A stretch of DNA of 64,000 bases, from assembly GCA_023269235.1 (NCBI GenBank), contig JAHFTW010000004.1, positions 62,001 through 126,000 on the forward strand, given 5' to 3'. A model generated the notes under the pieces. The model was not told where the DNA came from. It saw nothing but the letters and a program-made list of their open reading frames with translations, and did not search any database. Of this stretch, positions 6,027 through 14,585 are shown piece after piece. The stretch's first letter is position 1; every line of letters begins with the position of its first letter. This stretch comes from Thermoplasmata archaeon (GTDB taxonomy: Archaea; Thermoplasmatota; E2; JACPAO01; JAHFTW01). The position numbers were made by a program, and so were the translations under genes.

Positions 6027-8949
6027 AGCAAGCAAGGCCTACCGCCACGCAGTTGCGATTGCGAAGCAAGAAGTTGAGGACCTCAAACGCGAACGACCGT
6101 TTGCTAGCGAAGAAGAGGCCGATGCCATTGTTGACTTGGCTTGTAATGCCGGGGACAGCGTAGCCAAGCTCCGCAAGCTTCCCTCCATAACCGATGACGA
6201 ACGCAAGGGCCTCCGCCAAGAGGTCGCCCGCTGGATTCGCGTAAATGTTCCAGAAAGCCGCCAGATCACAGCCATCAAAGACGAGGAGCGAGTCGAGTGG
6301 CTGGACGTCGACGGCGAGCCCATTGGCACCTCCGAATTCGAATACGAATACTACAATCGGTATGAGCAGCTGCTGCGCCAGAAGCCGAGCTGGACGGTGG
6401 ACGCCATTCGGAGCGTTCGCGAAGAATCACTCAAAATTCTCCGCTACCTAGAGAACCCAAAGAAGGAGGGCCGCTGGAAGCGTCGCGGCATGGTGGTGGG
6501 CTACGTTCAGAGCGGCAAGACGGCCAACTTCACGGCACTCATCAATCGCGCCGTGGATGTCGGCTACCAGATTGTCATTGTTCTCACCGGAATCATGGAG
6601 GACCTGCGCCAGCAAACGCAAGGTCGCCTAGACGCGGAGGTCGTTGGTTTCGACTCGTCAATTGTCGCCCAGAAATCAAAGCTGGTTGGCGTAGGGACGA
6701 TGGCTGCCCAGCGACCGCAGCGTGTGAACGTCACCTCAGCCACGCGGAACCTAACGGGCGGCGATTTCAACCAGCAAGCCCACCAATTCGCGCCTCAGGA
6801 CATGCCAAAGAACTCGTGCTATCTCTTTGTCGTGAAGAAGAACGCGCGGATTCTCGCCAACCTGAACGCCTGGCTTGAAACCCAAGCTCACCAAGCCGGG
6901 TACACGGACGGGCGGATGCCGTTCAGTCTCCTCCTTGTTGACGACGAATGTGACCAAGCTAGCGTCAATACCGGACGCAACGACGACATCGCGCAACAGC
7001 AGAACATTACGCGCATCAACGAAAACATCCGTCGGATCCTCAATCGCTTCGACCGTAGTTCCTACGTCGGATACACGGCGACGCCCTTCGCGAACATCTT
7101 CATCCACCCTGAGGCCAGCGCCAACCTCGCTGGCGACGATTTGTTCCCCAAGGACTTCATCCTGATGCTTGAGGCGTCGGAGGAATACATCGGAGCCAAC
7201 AGTTTCTTCGGCTTCGATGATGACCTAGAACGGGGAATCGAAGGCTACGAGGGCATGCCAGTCGTCCGATTCATCAACGACGGGTTGCAGAACTTCCCAC
7301 AGCCCCACAAATCCCACCTAACGGTCAGTGGCATTCCGGACTCCCTCAAGGATGCCATCGCTTACTTCCACCTCATCATTGCGATGCGGCTTTTCCGTGG
7401 GCAGGACCGTGATCACATGAGCATGCTCGTGCACGTCAGTCGCTACGTGGCGGTTCAGAACCAGGCAGCTGACAAGGTCCGGGAATTCAACGACAGTTTG
7501 GCCAACGCCGTTAAGCTCGAAAAGTCGACGGACAAGACGAGCGAGACATGGAATCGTCTGCGCAAGCTGTACGACGAAGAAATCATGCGGGATGATACTC
7601 GGGAGCTCGGCGACGAGGCTTACCCGACCTCTTTCGAGAAACTGGCGCCACTACTCAAGAAGACTGCTCAGAAAGTGCAAGTCGAGGCCATTAACGGCGG
7701 GACGAAGAAGAAACTGGCCTATCCCGCTGGCGACCCCAAGTATTACATCGCAGTCGGCGGCGATCGCCTGAGCCGTGGCCTAACCCTTGAGGGCTTGACT
7801 GTGAGCTACTTCATGCGCGTCAGCCGCATGTATGACTCCCTGATGCAGATGGGTCGCTGGTTCGGCTACCGCCCGGGTTACCTCGATCTTTGTCGCCTCT
7901 GGACCACACTCGGCGTCTACCACAATTACCGGCACGTGGCCTTGGCCATTGAGGAACTGAAGCGCGACTTCCGCTACATGGCAGACCGCAAGAAGACTCC
8001 TCTCGAGTTCGGTCTGAAGGTCCGCGGCCACCCCACCTCTGGGCTTATCGTCACTAGCCGGAACAAAATGGAAGCTGCTCGCAAATACCAAGTCACGCTC
8101 GGCGGCCGCCTTCTCCAGACCCTTGCTTACGATACAGAACCGGCGGGGCACATCGCAAATGACAGGGCCGTGCGCGCCTTCCTCACGGTGCTGAGCAAGG
8201 ACTCGCAGGTCGTGCGAAAGAAGACTGACACTGCAGACATCTTCGAGAACGTCGGGCCGCAAGCAATTCGCGCATTGCTGGGCGACTTCATGCCCTCTTC
8301 TTACAACCAGCCCGAGGCAAGCCCCGATATCATCAGCCGCTACATCGATACCAAGGTCCGGCAAGGCGAACTGAAGAGGTGGACCGTCGCCATCCCGCTC
8401 ACGGAGGGCGGCGAGGGGCAGCAATACGAAGCGGGCCCAGTCAAGATGAAGGGCGTCGTCCGAAAGGCCGAGTACAGCAGGACGGAATCCACCGTCCTTC
8501 GGATGCGCGCCATCACCAGCCCCGGCATGGAGGCCATCGACCTCACGCCCGCCGAACGAAAGGAGGCTCTCAACCTGTCCATCCAAGACTTCAACGGTGT
8601 CCGCGAGGGCCAGGTCCGCCACCGCAAGGGCAAGAAAGCCCCGACCGACCCGTATCCGGACATGATTCGCCGCGTCCGCGGCAAGGAACGCGCCCTCATC
8701 GTGCTCTACCCATTGGACCCCAAAAACAGCACGATTGCGATTCCCAATGCCCCCAAGAAAAGCAAGGGGCAGCCGGGCTGGGCCACCCTCCAAAAGCTAA
8801 CTGTGCCCGTCTGGGGCTACGGCATCAGCCTCCCCGACACCGGTTCAAACGCCACGGTCGAATACCTCGGCAACACCGTCTTCCAGAAAATCTGGGATAG
8901 CGAGTTCGAAGAGGACGCAGAAGCGACGGGGGACGAAGACCTTGCTTGA
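6019..8949 (+). CDS. Z1-domain SF2-type ATPase/helicase-like protein
   Basis: 976 aa, starting at an ATG that overlaps the ATPase stop. Helicase-like motifs are visible: Walker A GYVQSGKT (161-168), an acidic Walker B-like VDDECDQAS (about 307-315), a TATP motif (about 352), then RLSRGLTLEG (about 582) and GRWFGYRPGYLDLCRLW (about 612), the signature of the Z1 domain. Z1 proteins occur with MORC-type ATPases, DUF4420 nucleases and AIPR proteins in predicted anti-phage operons. This one probably couples ATP hydrolysis to DNA translocation or remodelling for the nuclease encoded next. The last codons overlap the following gene by 8 nt. Assignment is firm; the exact mechanism is not established. 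Confidence 0.9.
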   Translation: MTEASKAYRHAVAIAKQEVEDLKRERPFASEEEADAIVDLACNAGDSVAKLRKLPSITDDERKGLRQEVARWIRVNVPESRQITAIKDEERVEWLDVDGEPIGTSEFEYEYYNRYEQLLRQKPSWTVDAIRSVREESLKILRYLENPKKEGRWKRRGMVVGYVQSGKTANFTALINRAVDVGYQIVIVLTGIMEDLRQQTQGRLDAEVVGFDSSIVAQKSKLVGVGTMAAQRPQRVNVTSATRNLTGGDFNQQAHQFAPQDMPKNSCYLFVVKKNARILANLNAWLETQAHQAGYTDGRMPFSLLLVDDECDQASVNTGRNDDIAQQQNITRINENIRRILNRFDRSSYVGYTATPFANIFIHPEASANLAGDDLFPKDFILMLEASEEYIGANSFFGFDDDLERGIEGYEGMPVVRFINDGLQNFPQPHKSHLTVSGIPDSLKDAIAYFHLIIAMRLFRGQDRDHMSMLVHVSRYVAVQNQAADKVREFNDSLANAVKLEKSTDKTSETWNRLRKLYDEEIMRDDTRELGDEAYPTSFEKLAPLLKKTAQKVQVEAINGGTKKKLAYPAGDPKYYIAVGGDRLSRGLTLEGLTVSYFMRVSRMYDSLMQMGRWFGYRPGYLDLCRLWTTLGVYHNYRHVALAIEELKRDFRYMADRKKTPLEFGLKVRGHPTSGLIVTSRNKMEAARKYQVTLGGRLLQTLAYDTEPAGHIANDRAVRAFLTVLSKDSQVVRKKTDTADIFENVGPQAIRALLGDFMPSSYNQPEASPDIISRYIDTKVRQGELKRWTVAIPLTEGGEGQQYEAGPVKMKGVVRKAEYSRTESTVLRMRAITSPGMEAIDLTPAERKEALNLSIQDFNGVREGQVRHRKGKKAPTDPYPDMIRRVRGKERALIVLYPLDPKNSTIAIPNAPKKSKGQPGWATLQKLTVPVWGYGISLPDTGSNATVEYLGNTVFQKIWDSEFEEDAEATGDEDLA

Positions 8950-9952
8950 TTTCGATGGAATCCGGCGCAACCTGACGGACCTACTCAGCATCGGCGCCCG
9001 AACCGATGTGACCGGCCGAACGTACCAAATTATCTCGGGCACCGACGAGGTCGACCTCCTTGTGGACGTGGCTGCTAAAAGCAAGGACCTCCGACTGATG
9101 GTGCCAATCACGAGGACCAAGGAAATCATGGGACTGTTCCCGGAGTGGCGGGTAATCGCATTGTCGAAGGCTTATCCCTATGGTGATGCCCGCGAACACT
9201 TGGCGGTGGCCCTCAAGGGCGGCAGCCTTGACTTGCTCCCCCATTTCTGCCGCCTCGTCGAGGACATCGGGTCCCGCATTGCCAAAGAACCCAGCGAAGA
9301 TCGCCGCCGCGGACTCCTAATCGAATGTCTCGCAGGTTGGCACCAATTTTTCCGTGAGGAACGCCACCGCGGGCTCACGGATGAGCAACAGCGCGGCCTG
9401 TTCGCTGAACTTCTAGTGCTTCGTGACGACGTCCTGAGTCGCATTGGACCGGATGAGGCCCTTGCGGCTTGGCGCGGGCCTGATCACGCCAGCCAAGATT
9501 TCGTCCGCGGCAACTTGGCCATCGAGGTCAAGGCCACAAGCGTGCTGCGCCAGAACATAATCAAGATCAGCAGTGCACATCAGCTAGACACGAAAATCCT
9601 CGCCAAGCTTTGGCTCAATGCGTACGTCCTCGACCCGAACGACGAAGCAGCGGAGGGTCTGCTCTCCATGGTCGATTCGGTCCGGGATCTGTTCCGGCCT
9701 TCGCCCAATGCCTTGGCGCTCTACGAGCGGAAACTGCAGATGGTCGGCCTGTTCGAGGAACATCGTCCGCGTTACGAAGCGTCAGCTTTCGCTGTATCAG
9801 AGCAGTACCTGTTCCAGGTTCGTCCAGGGTTCCCTCGTCTTCTCCCAGACAACGCGGCCATCTCCAACGTTCGGTACGAGATTGATTTACGGCATTGTAC
9901 TGAATTCAAGGCTCCCTCTCCCGAAGCCGCTCTCAAGGAGTTTTGCCAGTGA
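8942..9952 (+). CDS. PD-(D/E)XK motif nuclease (DUF4420 family)
   Basis: 336 aa, beginning at TTG 8942 inside the end of the Z1 gene (8-nt overlap). The restriction-endonuclease-like active site can be followed: GLFAEL gives an upstream acidic residue (about 152), SQDF supplies the metal-binding Asp (about 185) and IEVKA supplies the E-x-K pair (about 194). It fits the DUF4420 proteins regularly found after Z1 genes, and is the likely DNA-cutting subunit of the system. A helical C-terminus follows. The gene ends in GTGA, overlapping the start of the AIPR gene. All predicted catalytic residues are present, so it should be active. Confidence 0.87.
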   Translation: MLDFDGIRRNLTDLLSIGARTDVTGRTYQIISGTDEVDLLVDVAAKSKDLRLMVPITRTKEIMGLFPEWRVIALSKAYPYGDAREHLAVALKGGSLDLLPHFCRLVEDIGSRIAKEPSEDRRRGLLIECLAGWHQFFREERHRGLTDEQQRGLFAELLVLRDDVLSRIGPDEALAAWRGPDHASQDFVRGNLAIEVKATSVLRQNIIKISSAHQLDTKILAKLWLNAYVLDPNDEAAEGLLSMVDSVRDLFRPSPNALALYERKLQMVGLFEEHRPRYEASAFAVSEQYLFQVRPGFPRLLPDNAAISNVRYEIDLRHCTEFKAPSPEAALKEFCQ

Positions 9953-11970
9953 CCACCGTTGAAGATTTGGACGAATACGTCCAAGACCTAAACAGCCGCG
10001 TTCATGCCAACGCGCAAGCCGACAGCGAAGGCGAGAGCCTGGAGAACGCCTTCACAGCCATGATGCTCTCCAAACTGGAGGACTTCGAGGTCCTGCAAGA
10101 TGCCGTTCCGTTTTACTGCAACCGACCGGCCAAGGGAATCAAGGCCACAGGCATTGCGATTTCCGAAGACGAACGTACATGCGATGTCATCGTCACAGAA
10201 TTCAAGGACGCCCGGAAGGTCACCACTCTCGGCCAAAAGCCCATGGAGACGGTCGCCAAGCGCGCCATCAAATTCATCGAAGGCGCCTTCGCCGGCATGC
10301 ACGATACCATCGAGGTTTCCTTCGATGCCAATGAATGGAGCCGACGCCTTTTCGAGCTGCGCGACAAATTGGAATCCATACGGATCGTGATCATTACTGA
10401 CGCACGTGTTGAACGCGCCAGCATCGAAGATTCCACCCTCGACGGAAAGCCGCTCACCACCAGCATCTGGGACCTTGAGCGCTTCCATAAGGTCGACAAC
10501 AGCGCAAAAGGCCGGGAGCCAATCGAAATTGAACTCGATGCAACACCACTCGATGCGGTGATGGATGATTCCAGCGAGGCATGCACAACCTACATGCTGG
10601 TGGTGCCGGGCGACGTCTTGGCTGACGTATACAGCCGATGGGGTCTACGCCTGCTGGAGCGCAATGTCCGCGCCTACTTGCAGCTCTTCGGTCCAGTCAA
10701 CAAGGGCATTCGCGCCACCCTCGAAACGGAACCCGACCGGTTCCTTACGTACAACAACGGCCTGAGCGCTGTAGCCGAAAAAGTCGAAACGAGCCGCGAG
10801 AAAGGGCGGCTCGTAATCAAAAGGATTCACGATTTGCAAATCGTCAACGGCGGCCAAACCACTGCCTCTCTCCACCGGGCCAAGTACGTCGACGGGCTTT
10901 CTCTCGAAGCCGCCAAGGTCCAGATGAAACTTACAGTCATCAAGGACCAAGCTCGCGCTGAGGAGGTCATTCCCCGGATCAGTCAGTACAGTAACACGCA
11001 GAACAGTGTCCAGATGGCGGACTTCGCCAGCAACGACAACTACCATCTTGAGCTGGAGAAGATCAGCCGCCGGATCACGTCCCCGGTTCAGGTAGAGGGG
11101 CAGGTCAACAAGTGGTTCTACGAGCGCATCCGCCAGCAGTACAACGTCGAGCGCAACAAGCGGGTGGGGAAGGAGCGCCGCTCGTTCGACAATGAGTACC
11201 CCAAGGTCCAACTGTTCGACAAGACCGACCTAGCGAAGGCCATCAATGCCTGGGCCCAACTACCGTTCCTAGCGGCCCTTGGCAAGCAGAAGAACTTCGG
11301 GCACTTCACCCAAATCACTAGGAAAGAGAATCCCGTCGTCGACGAAATCTATTACAAGCGCACCGTCGCCAAGGTGCTCCTCTGGAAGCGCGCCTTGCGC
11401 TTGATTCGCACTAGCGGTCTGGCAGGCCATTGGGAGAACACGACCGCCTACACCATCGCGTGGCTCGTCCACCGCATGGGTGGCGACTTGAATTTGTCTC
11501 GTGTCTGGCAAGAGCAGAAACTACGGCCTTCCTTCGAGGAACAATTCATGGTGGTTGCGCGGGCAGTGCATGGCCATCTTAGTTCGCCCGGGCCGGGCAT
11601 TCCGTATCCGTCGGAGTGGCACAAGAAACAGGACTGCTGGGACTCATGCAAGGCGCTCAAGATTCAGCTCAGCAACACCTTCAAAACGGATTACTCGCAG
11701 CAGGAAGGATTCGATGAGGCTGGGTTCATCGACCAGGATCAGGCAATGGCCTCGGTCAAGGGCCACGCGCCGGGGGTCTGGACCGCCCTGTCCCGCTGGG
11801 GCGCCCAAACGAAAAAACTGTCCTCAGCTCACACGACCGCCTCGATGCGTGTTGCCTATGCCATGGCGAAGGGCGAACAGCCGAAGCCCGCGGACATCGC
11901 CAAAGCATCTGCGGCGTTGGCAATCGGCATTGAGGAAGGGTTCGATGTCAAATCGGCTTCCGGCCGATGA
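9949..11970 (+). CDS. AIPR (abortive-infection phage-resistance) family protein
   Basis: 673 aa from GTG 9949, which overlaps the preceding stop as GTGA and has AAGGAG eight bases upstream; a TTG at 9943 is less well spaced. Family hallmarks are FLTYNNGLS (about residue 268) and LQIVNGGQTTASL (about 296-308), with a long helical C-terminal half. AIPR proteins are common partners of Z1/DUF4420/methylase operons and were named for similarity to abortive-infection proteins; their biochemical role is not settled. Its 3' end overlaps the opposite-strand HTH-array gene by 23 nt, tail to tail. This is the last plus-strand gene before the methyltransferase. Confidence 0.88.
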   Translation: MTTVEDLDEYVQDLNSRVHANAQADSEGESLENAFTAMMLSKLEDFEVLQDAVPFYCNRPAKGIKATGIAISEDERTCDVIVTEFKDARKVTTLGQKPMETVAKRAIKFIEGAFAGMHDTIEVSFDANEWSRRLFELRDKLESIRIVIITDARVERASIEDSTLDGKPLTTSIWDLERFHKVDNSAKGREPIEIELDATPLDAVMDDSSEACTTYMLVVPGDVLADVYSRWGLRLLERNVRAYLQLFGPVNKGIRATLETEPDRFLTYNNGLSAVAEKVETSREKGRLVIKRIHDLQIVNGGQTTASLHRAKYVDGLSLEAAKVQMKLTVIKDQARAEEVIPRISQYSNTQNSVQMADFASNDNYHLELEKISRRITSPVQVEGQVNKWFYERIRQQYNVERNKRVGKERRSFDNEYPKVQLFDKTDLAKAINAWAQLPFLAALGKQKNFGHFTQITRKENPVVDEIYYKRTVAKVLLWKRALRLIRTSGLAGHWENTTAYTIAWLVHRMGGDLNLSRVWQEQKLRPSFEEQFMVVARAVHGHLSSPGPGIPYPSEWHKKQDCWDSCKALKIQLSNTFKTDYSQQEGFDEAGFIDQDQAMASVKGHAPGVWTALSRWGAQTKKLSSAHTTASMRVAYAMAKGEQPKPADIAKASAALAIGIEEGFDVKSASGR

Positions 11971-14488
11971 CGTCGCCATTGCGCAGGTCGATGCCTTCGC
12001 CAGTAAACTTGCACTTCCCGTGATGGTTGGAGGGCAGGCCAAGCCTACTACGCCAGCGGCCGAATGCCAACTCACTGGTTCCCAGCTCCGGGCCAAGATC
12101 TTTGTCGGCCCCACCAGTAAGATAGGCCTCGAAGTATCGGCGGTCACGGTCGCTCTTGAGTGGCGCACGGCCCTGTCCATCCCGGATGGCCCCGCCCTGA
12201 GAAGGAAGTTCGAGTGTGCGACGCCACGTCTTGAACGCCTGGACACTGATTCCAAGCTGGTCGGCGGCCTCACGGTCCGAATTCGTGTCCTCGTAGGCCT
12301 TCATGCGGGCGTCATGGTCGATAGGCACCGGTCGGCTGCCCTTGGCGGATAGGCCCTTCTTCGAGCGCCACGTGTTGAACCGCTGGTAGCTTACGCCTGC
12401 CACCTTCGAGGCGGCCAGATCAGAGTCGGTGCCATCGTAGGCGGTTTGGTATCGAGCATCTTCTTCGTCGGACAAGCCATCCCAGCGCTTGGCCGTCAGG
12501 CCGTGGGCGCGGCGCCAAGTGACGAATTGGGTGACCGTAGTCGAAAGCCGGTTAGCCGCCTCCACATCGGAGCGAGCCGACTCATAGACTTGCATCCAGA
12601 CCATGTCGTCAATGCCGCTCAGGTCGACCCGCTCGCGCTTCTTTTTCTTGGCCGCGAGACCGTGAGCCTTCCGCCAGGCCGCGAAGGTACCCGGATGGAT
12701 GCCCAGGCGCGCTGAAGCATCGTCATCGCTAGACGTCTCCTCATAGGCGGCCATTCGCTCCAGGTCCTTGTCTTGGCCTACCGTACGGCCGTGCCTGGCG
12801 GGAATCCCATTCAATTCACGCCACTTGGTGAATTCGCTAACGGGAACATTCAGAGCGGCTGCAGCACCGGAATCATCCAAGGCATCATCGAACGCCGCAA
12901 GCCATGCTAGGTCCTGTTCGTCCTCAGACGTCAGTTCCTCTGCCGTGCCGTACCCATCGAAGCTCGTCTCTGCAGCTAGGACTGCGTCGGGCAGGTCGGC
13001 GGCGACCGATGGTGGTTCGAAGATTGCGGCCTCGTCATCCGCTTCTGGGGGCTCTGATTCCAGTAGTTGAACCGATGACGTAGCCGGTGTTGGCGACAAC
13101 AAGCGACGCCAATCGACTAGTGCACGAGACAACGCTGGATTCGGTATCAACCAAGGATTGGTGGTGCGGGAAGCCCGCACTTGCTCAAGTTCTGAATCGT
13201 CTAGGAAGGCCGTCACCGGCGCCCAGCCTTGAGGGATTGCGATGTTGGCCCGCTGCCGTGTCTCGACAACGTAAGCAGGCTTCGCGCAGGGGCTCCATAG
13301 GTCGGGACGAAGCCAGAAGTCTGCCACCAGGCCGGACATGTCTTGGGGGCGTCGTGGACGCGAGAAATCGGGGCCGTTCTTGGTGGTCTCCCAACAAAGG
13401 GGATCCTGAGGGAACTCGACCTCAATTCGGAAGAACGCGCCCCGAGTATTTTCGGCCACGAGTTCCCAGTTCCCAGTTTCGAGGACGGCAACCCACCAAC
13501 GGTTGAGAGGCGACCGTGATTGAGGTGCGACGGGCTTTGGAGCCGGCACGGGTATTTTCGCAGCCTGGGGAACCGAGTTTTGCTTGAACGGGTAGAGGCC
13601 GGTTTCCTCCCCAATGCTTCGAGCAGACGGCCGGGCGCTTGGAGTCGCAAGCGAACTAGACCTGGGAGGGATGACTTGGGCCGGCACGGCAGGCGTCGGA
13701 GGGGCTGGCACGTCCGGCTTCCGTCGTTGGAACAACTGACGGATTCCCGCGAACAAGCCCGGGGCGGGGGCGCCGGTGGAGGGCGCCGGCCCGTCGGTCT
13801 GCATCGGTGCCGGCGCAACGGCGGGCATGGCGGGGCTGGACGCGGCGGGAACCTTGAATGGGGGAACCTTGACCGGTGAGGTGGGCAGCGACGGCAACTG
13901 GGCCACCGGCTGTGATGACGAACGGGACGGAACAGCCGGCAAGACCGGTGGCGCCTTTTTCACGACTGAAGGAGTAGCGGGCGCCGAAGGCTTCTTTGGG
14001 GGAGCCGGCGAGGTTCGGGGCTCCTTGAACGTCAACGGCCGACCAACTTGAACTGGGGGCAAGCTGACGCCTTCTGGGCTGCCGAATTCCGATCGGAGTT
14101 CAGGGAATTCCTCTAGCAGCATTTCGAGGATGCGGCGGCTTGTGGCCCGCGACTTCAGGATGTTCGTCACGCGGCGTCGCTTTTCCTCGTGCTGAGCATT
14201 GATGATGAAGGCCCGCATAGAAGGGCCAAGCTCGTCGATCTCCTGCTGAGTCCACGAATTCACTGCGCGTCGGCTCTTGCGGCGTTCATCGAGAATGAAG
14301 CGTCGCTTTTCGCGAAAGGACTCGAAGGCCTGGTTGCGAGAGCGCCCCTCGCACCAGCCGCACATCGGGGCCGACGCTTCGTCATCCATCGCCGTGGACT
14401 CAACGTTGAACTCGGCGTCCTCCTCTAGGCAGTAGGCACAGGAAACCGGCGAATCGCCGCCCGGGGGTGCCTTGCTGCCGCCAGCCAC
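11948..14488 (-). CDS. Zn-ribbon-like protein with six tandem helix-turn-helix-like repeats
   Basis: 846 aa from GTG 14488, of a kind I do not recognise. The N-terminus has a CxxC...CxxC pair (Cys17, 20, 43, 46) that could bind zinc, then basic helices and a long Pro/Ala-rich disordered linker (about 140-330). A folded segment with many Trp residues follows at about 335-475. The C-terminal 326 residues are six tandem units of about 48-55 aa, starting near 521, 572, 626, 674, 724 and 779. Their pattern is an AY/VY...SD..AA helix, a short turn, then FxxWR and a GL(x)AK end. This is a repeated HTH-like module and probably an extended DNA-binding array. The gene is antisense inside the MORC-type locus and divergent from the methyltransferase. 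DNA binding is inference. Confidence 0.75.
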   Translation of the reverse strand: MAGGSKAPPGGDSPVSCAYCLEEDAEFNVESTAMDDEASAPMCGWCEGRSRNQAFESFREKRRFILDERRKSRRAVNSWTQQEIDELGPSMRAFIINAQHEEKRRRVTNILKSRATSRRILEMLLEEFPELRSEFGSPEGVSLPPVQVGRPLTFKEPRTSPAPPKKPSAPATPSVVKKAPPVLPAVPSRSSSQPVAQLPSLPTSPVKVPPFKVPAASSPAMPAVAPAPMQTDGPAPSTGAPAPGLFAGIRQLFQRRKPDVPAPPTPAVPAQVIPPRSSSLATPSARPSARSIGEETGLYPFKQNSVPQAAKIPVPAPKPVAPQSRSPLNRWWVAVLETGNWELVAENTRGAFFRIEVEFPQDPLCWETTKNGPDFSRPRRPQDMSGLVADFWLRPDLWSPCAKPAYVVETRQRANIAIPQGWAPVTAFLDDSELEQVRASRTTNPWLIPNPALSRALVDWRRLLSPTPATSSVQLLESEPPEADDEAAIFEPPSVAADLPDAVLAAETSFDGYGTAEELTSEDEQDLAWLAAFDDALDDSGAAAALNVPVSEFTKWRELNGIPARHGRTVGQDKDLERMAAYEETSSDDDASARLGIHPGTFAAWRKAHGLAAKKKKRERVDLSGIDDMVWMQVYESARSDVEAANRLSTTVTQFVTWRRAHGLTAKRWDGLSDEEDARYQTAYDGTDSDLAASKVAGVSYQRFNTWRSKKGLSAKGSRPVPIDHDARMKAYEDTNSDREAADQLGISVQAFKTWRRTLELPSQGGAIRDGQGRAPLKSDRDRRYFEAYLTGGADKDLGPELGTSELAFGRWRSRLGLPSNHHGKCKFTGEGIDLRNGDVIGRKPI

Positions 14489-14550
14489 GCATTTTCACAG
14501 ATAATCCTGGCAATAAGCCTTCAGTGGCATTTTCACGCCCCTCCCCCGGC

Positions 14551-14560
14551 CTTTTAAGGT
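14551..14560 (+). promoter_or_regulatory. TATA-like box CTTTTAAGGT for the methyltransferase gene
   Basis: An AT-rich element preceded by a C/G-rich stretch that could act as BRE, centred about 30 nt before the ATG at 14586, with no Shine-Dalgarno between. It fits a leaderless archaeal promoter. It lies in the 97-bp gap shared with the divergent HTH-array gene. Confidence 0.45.
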
Positions 14561-14585
14561 CGAACGAACCTGGTTATCATGCTGG

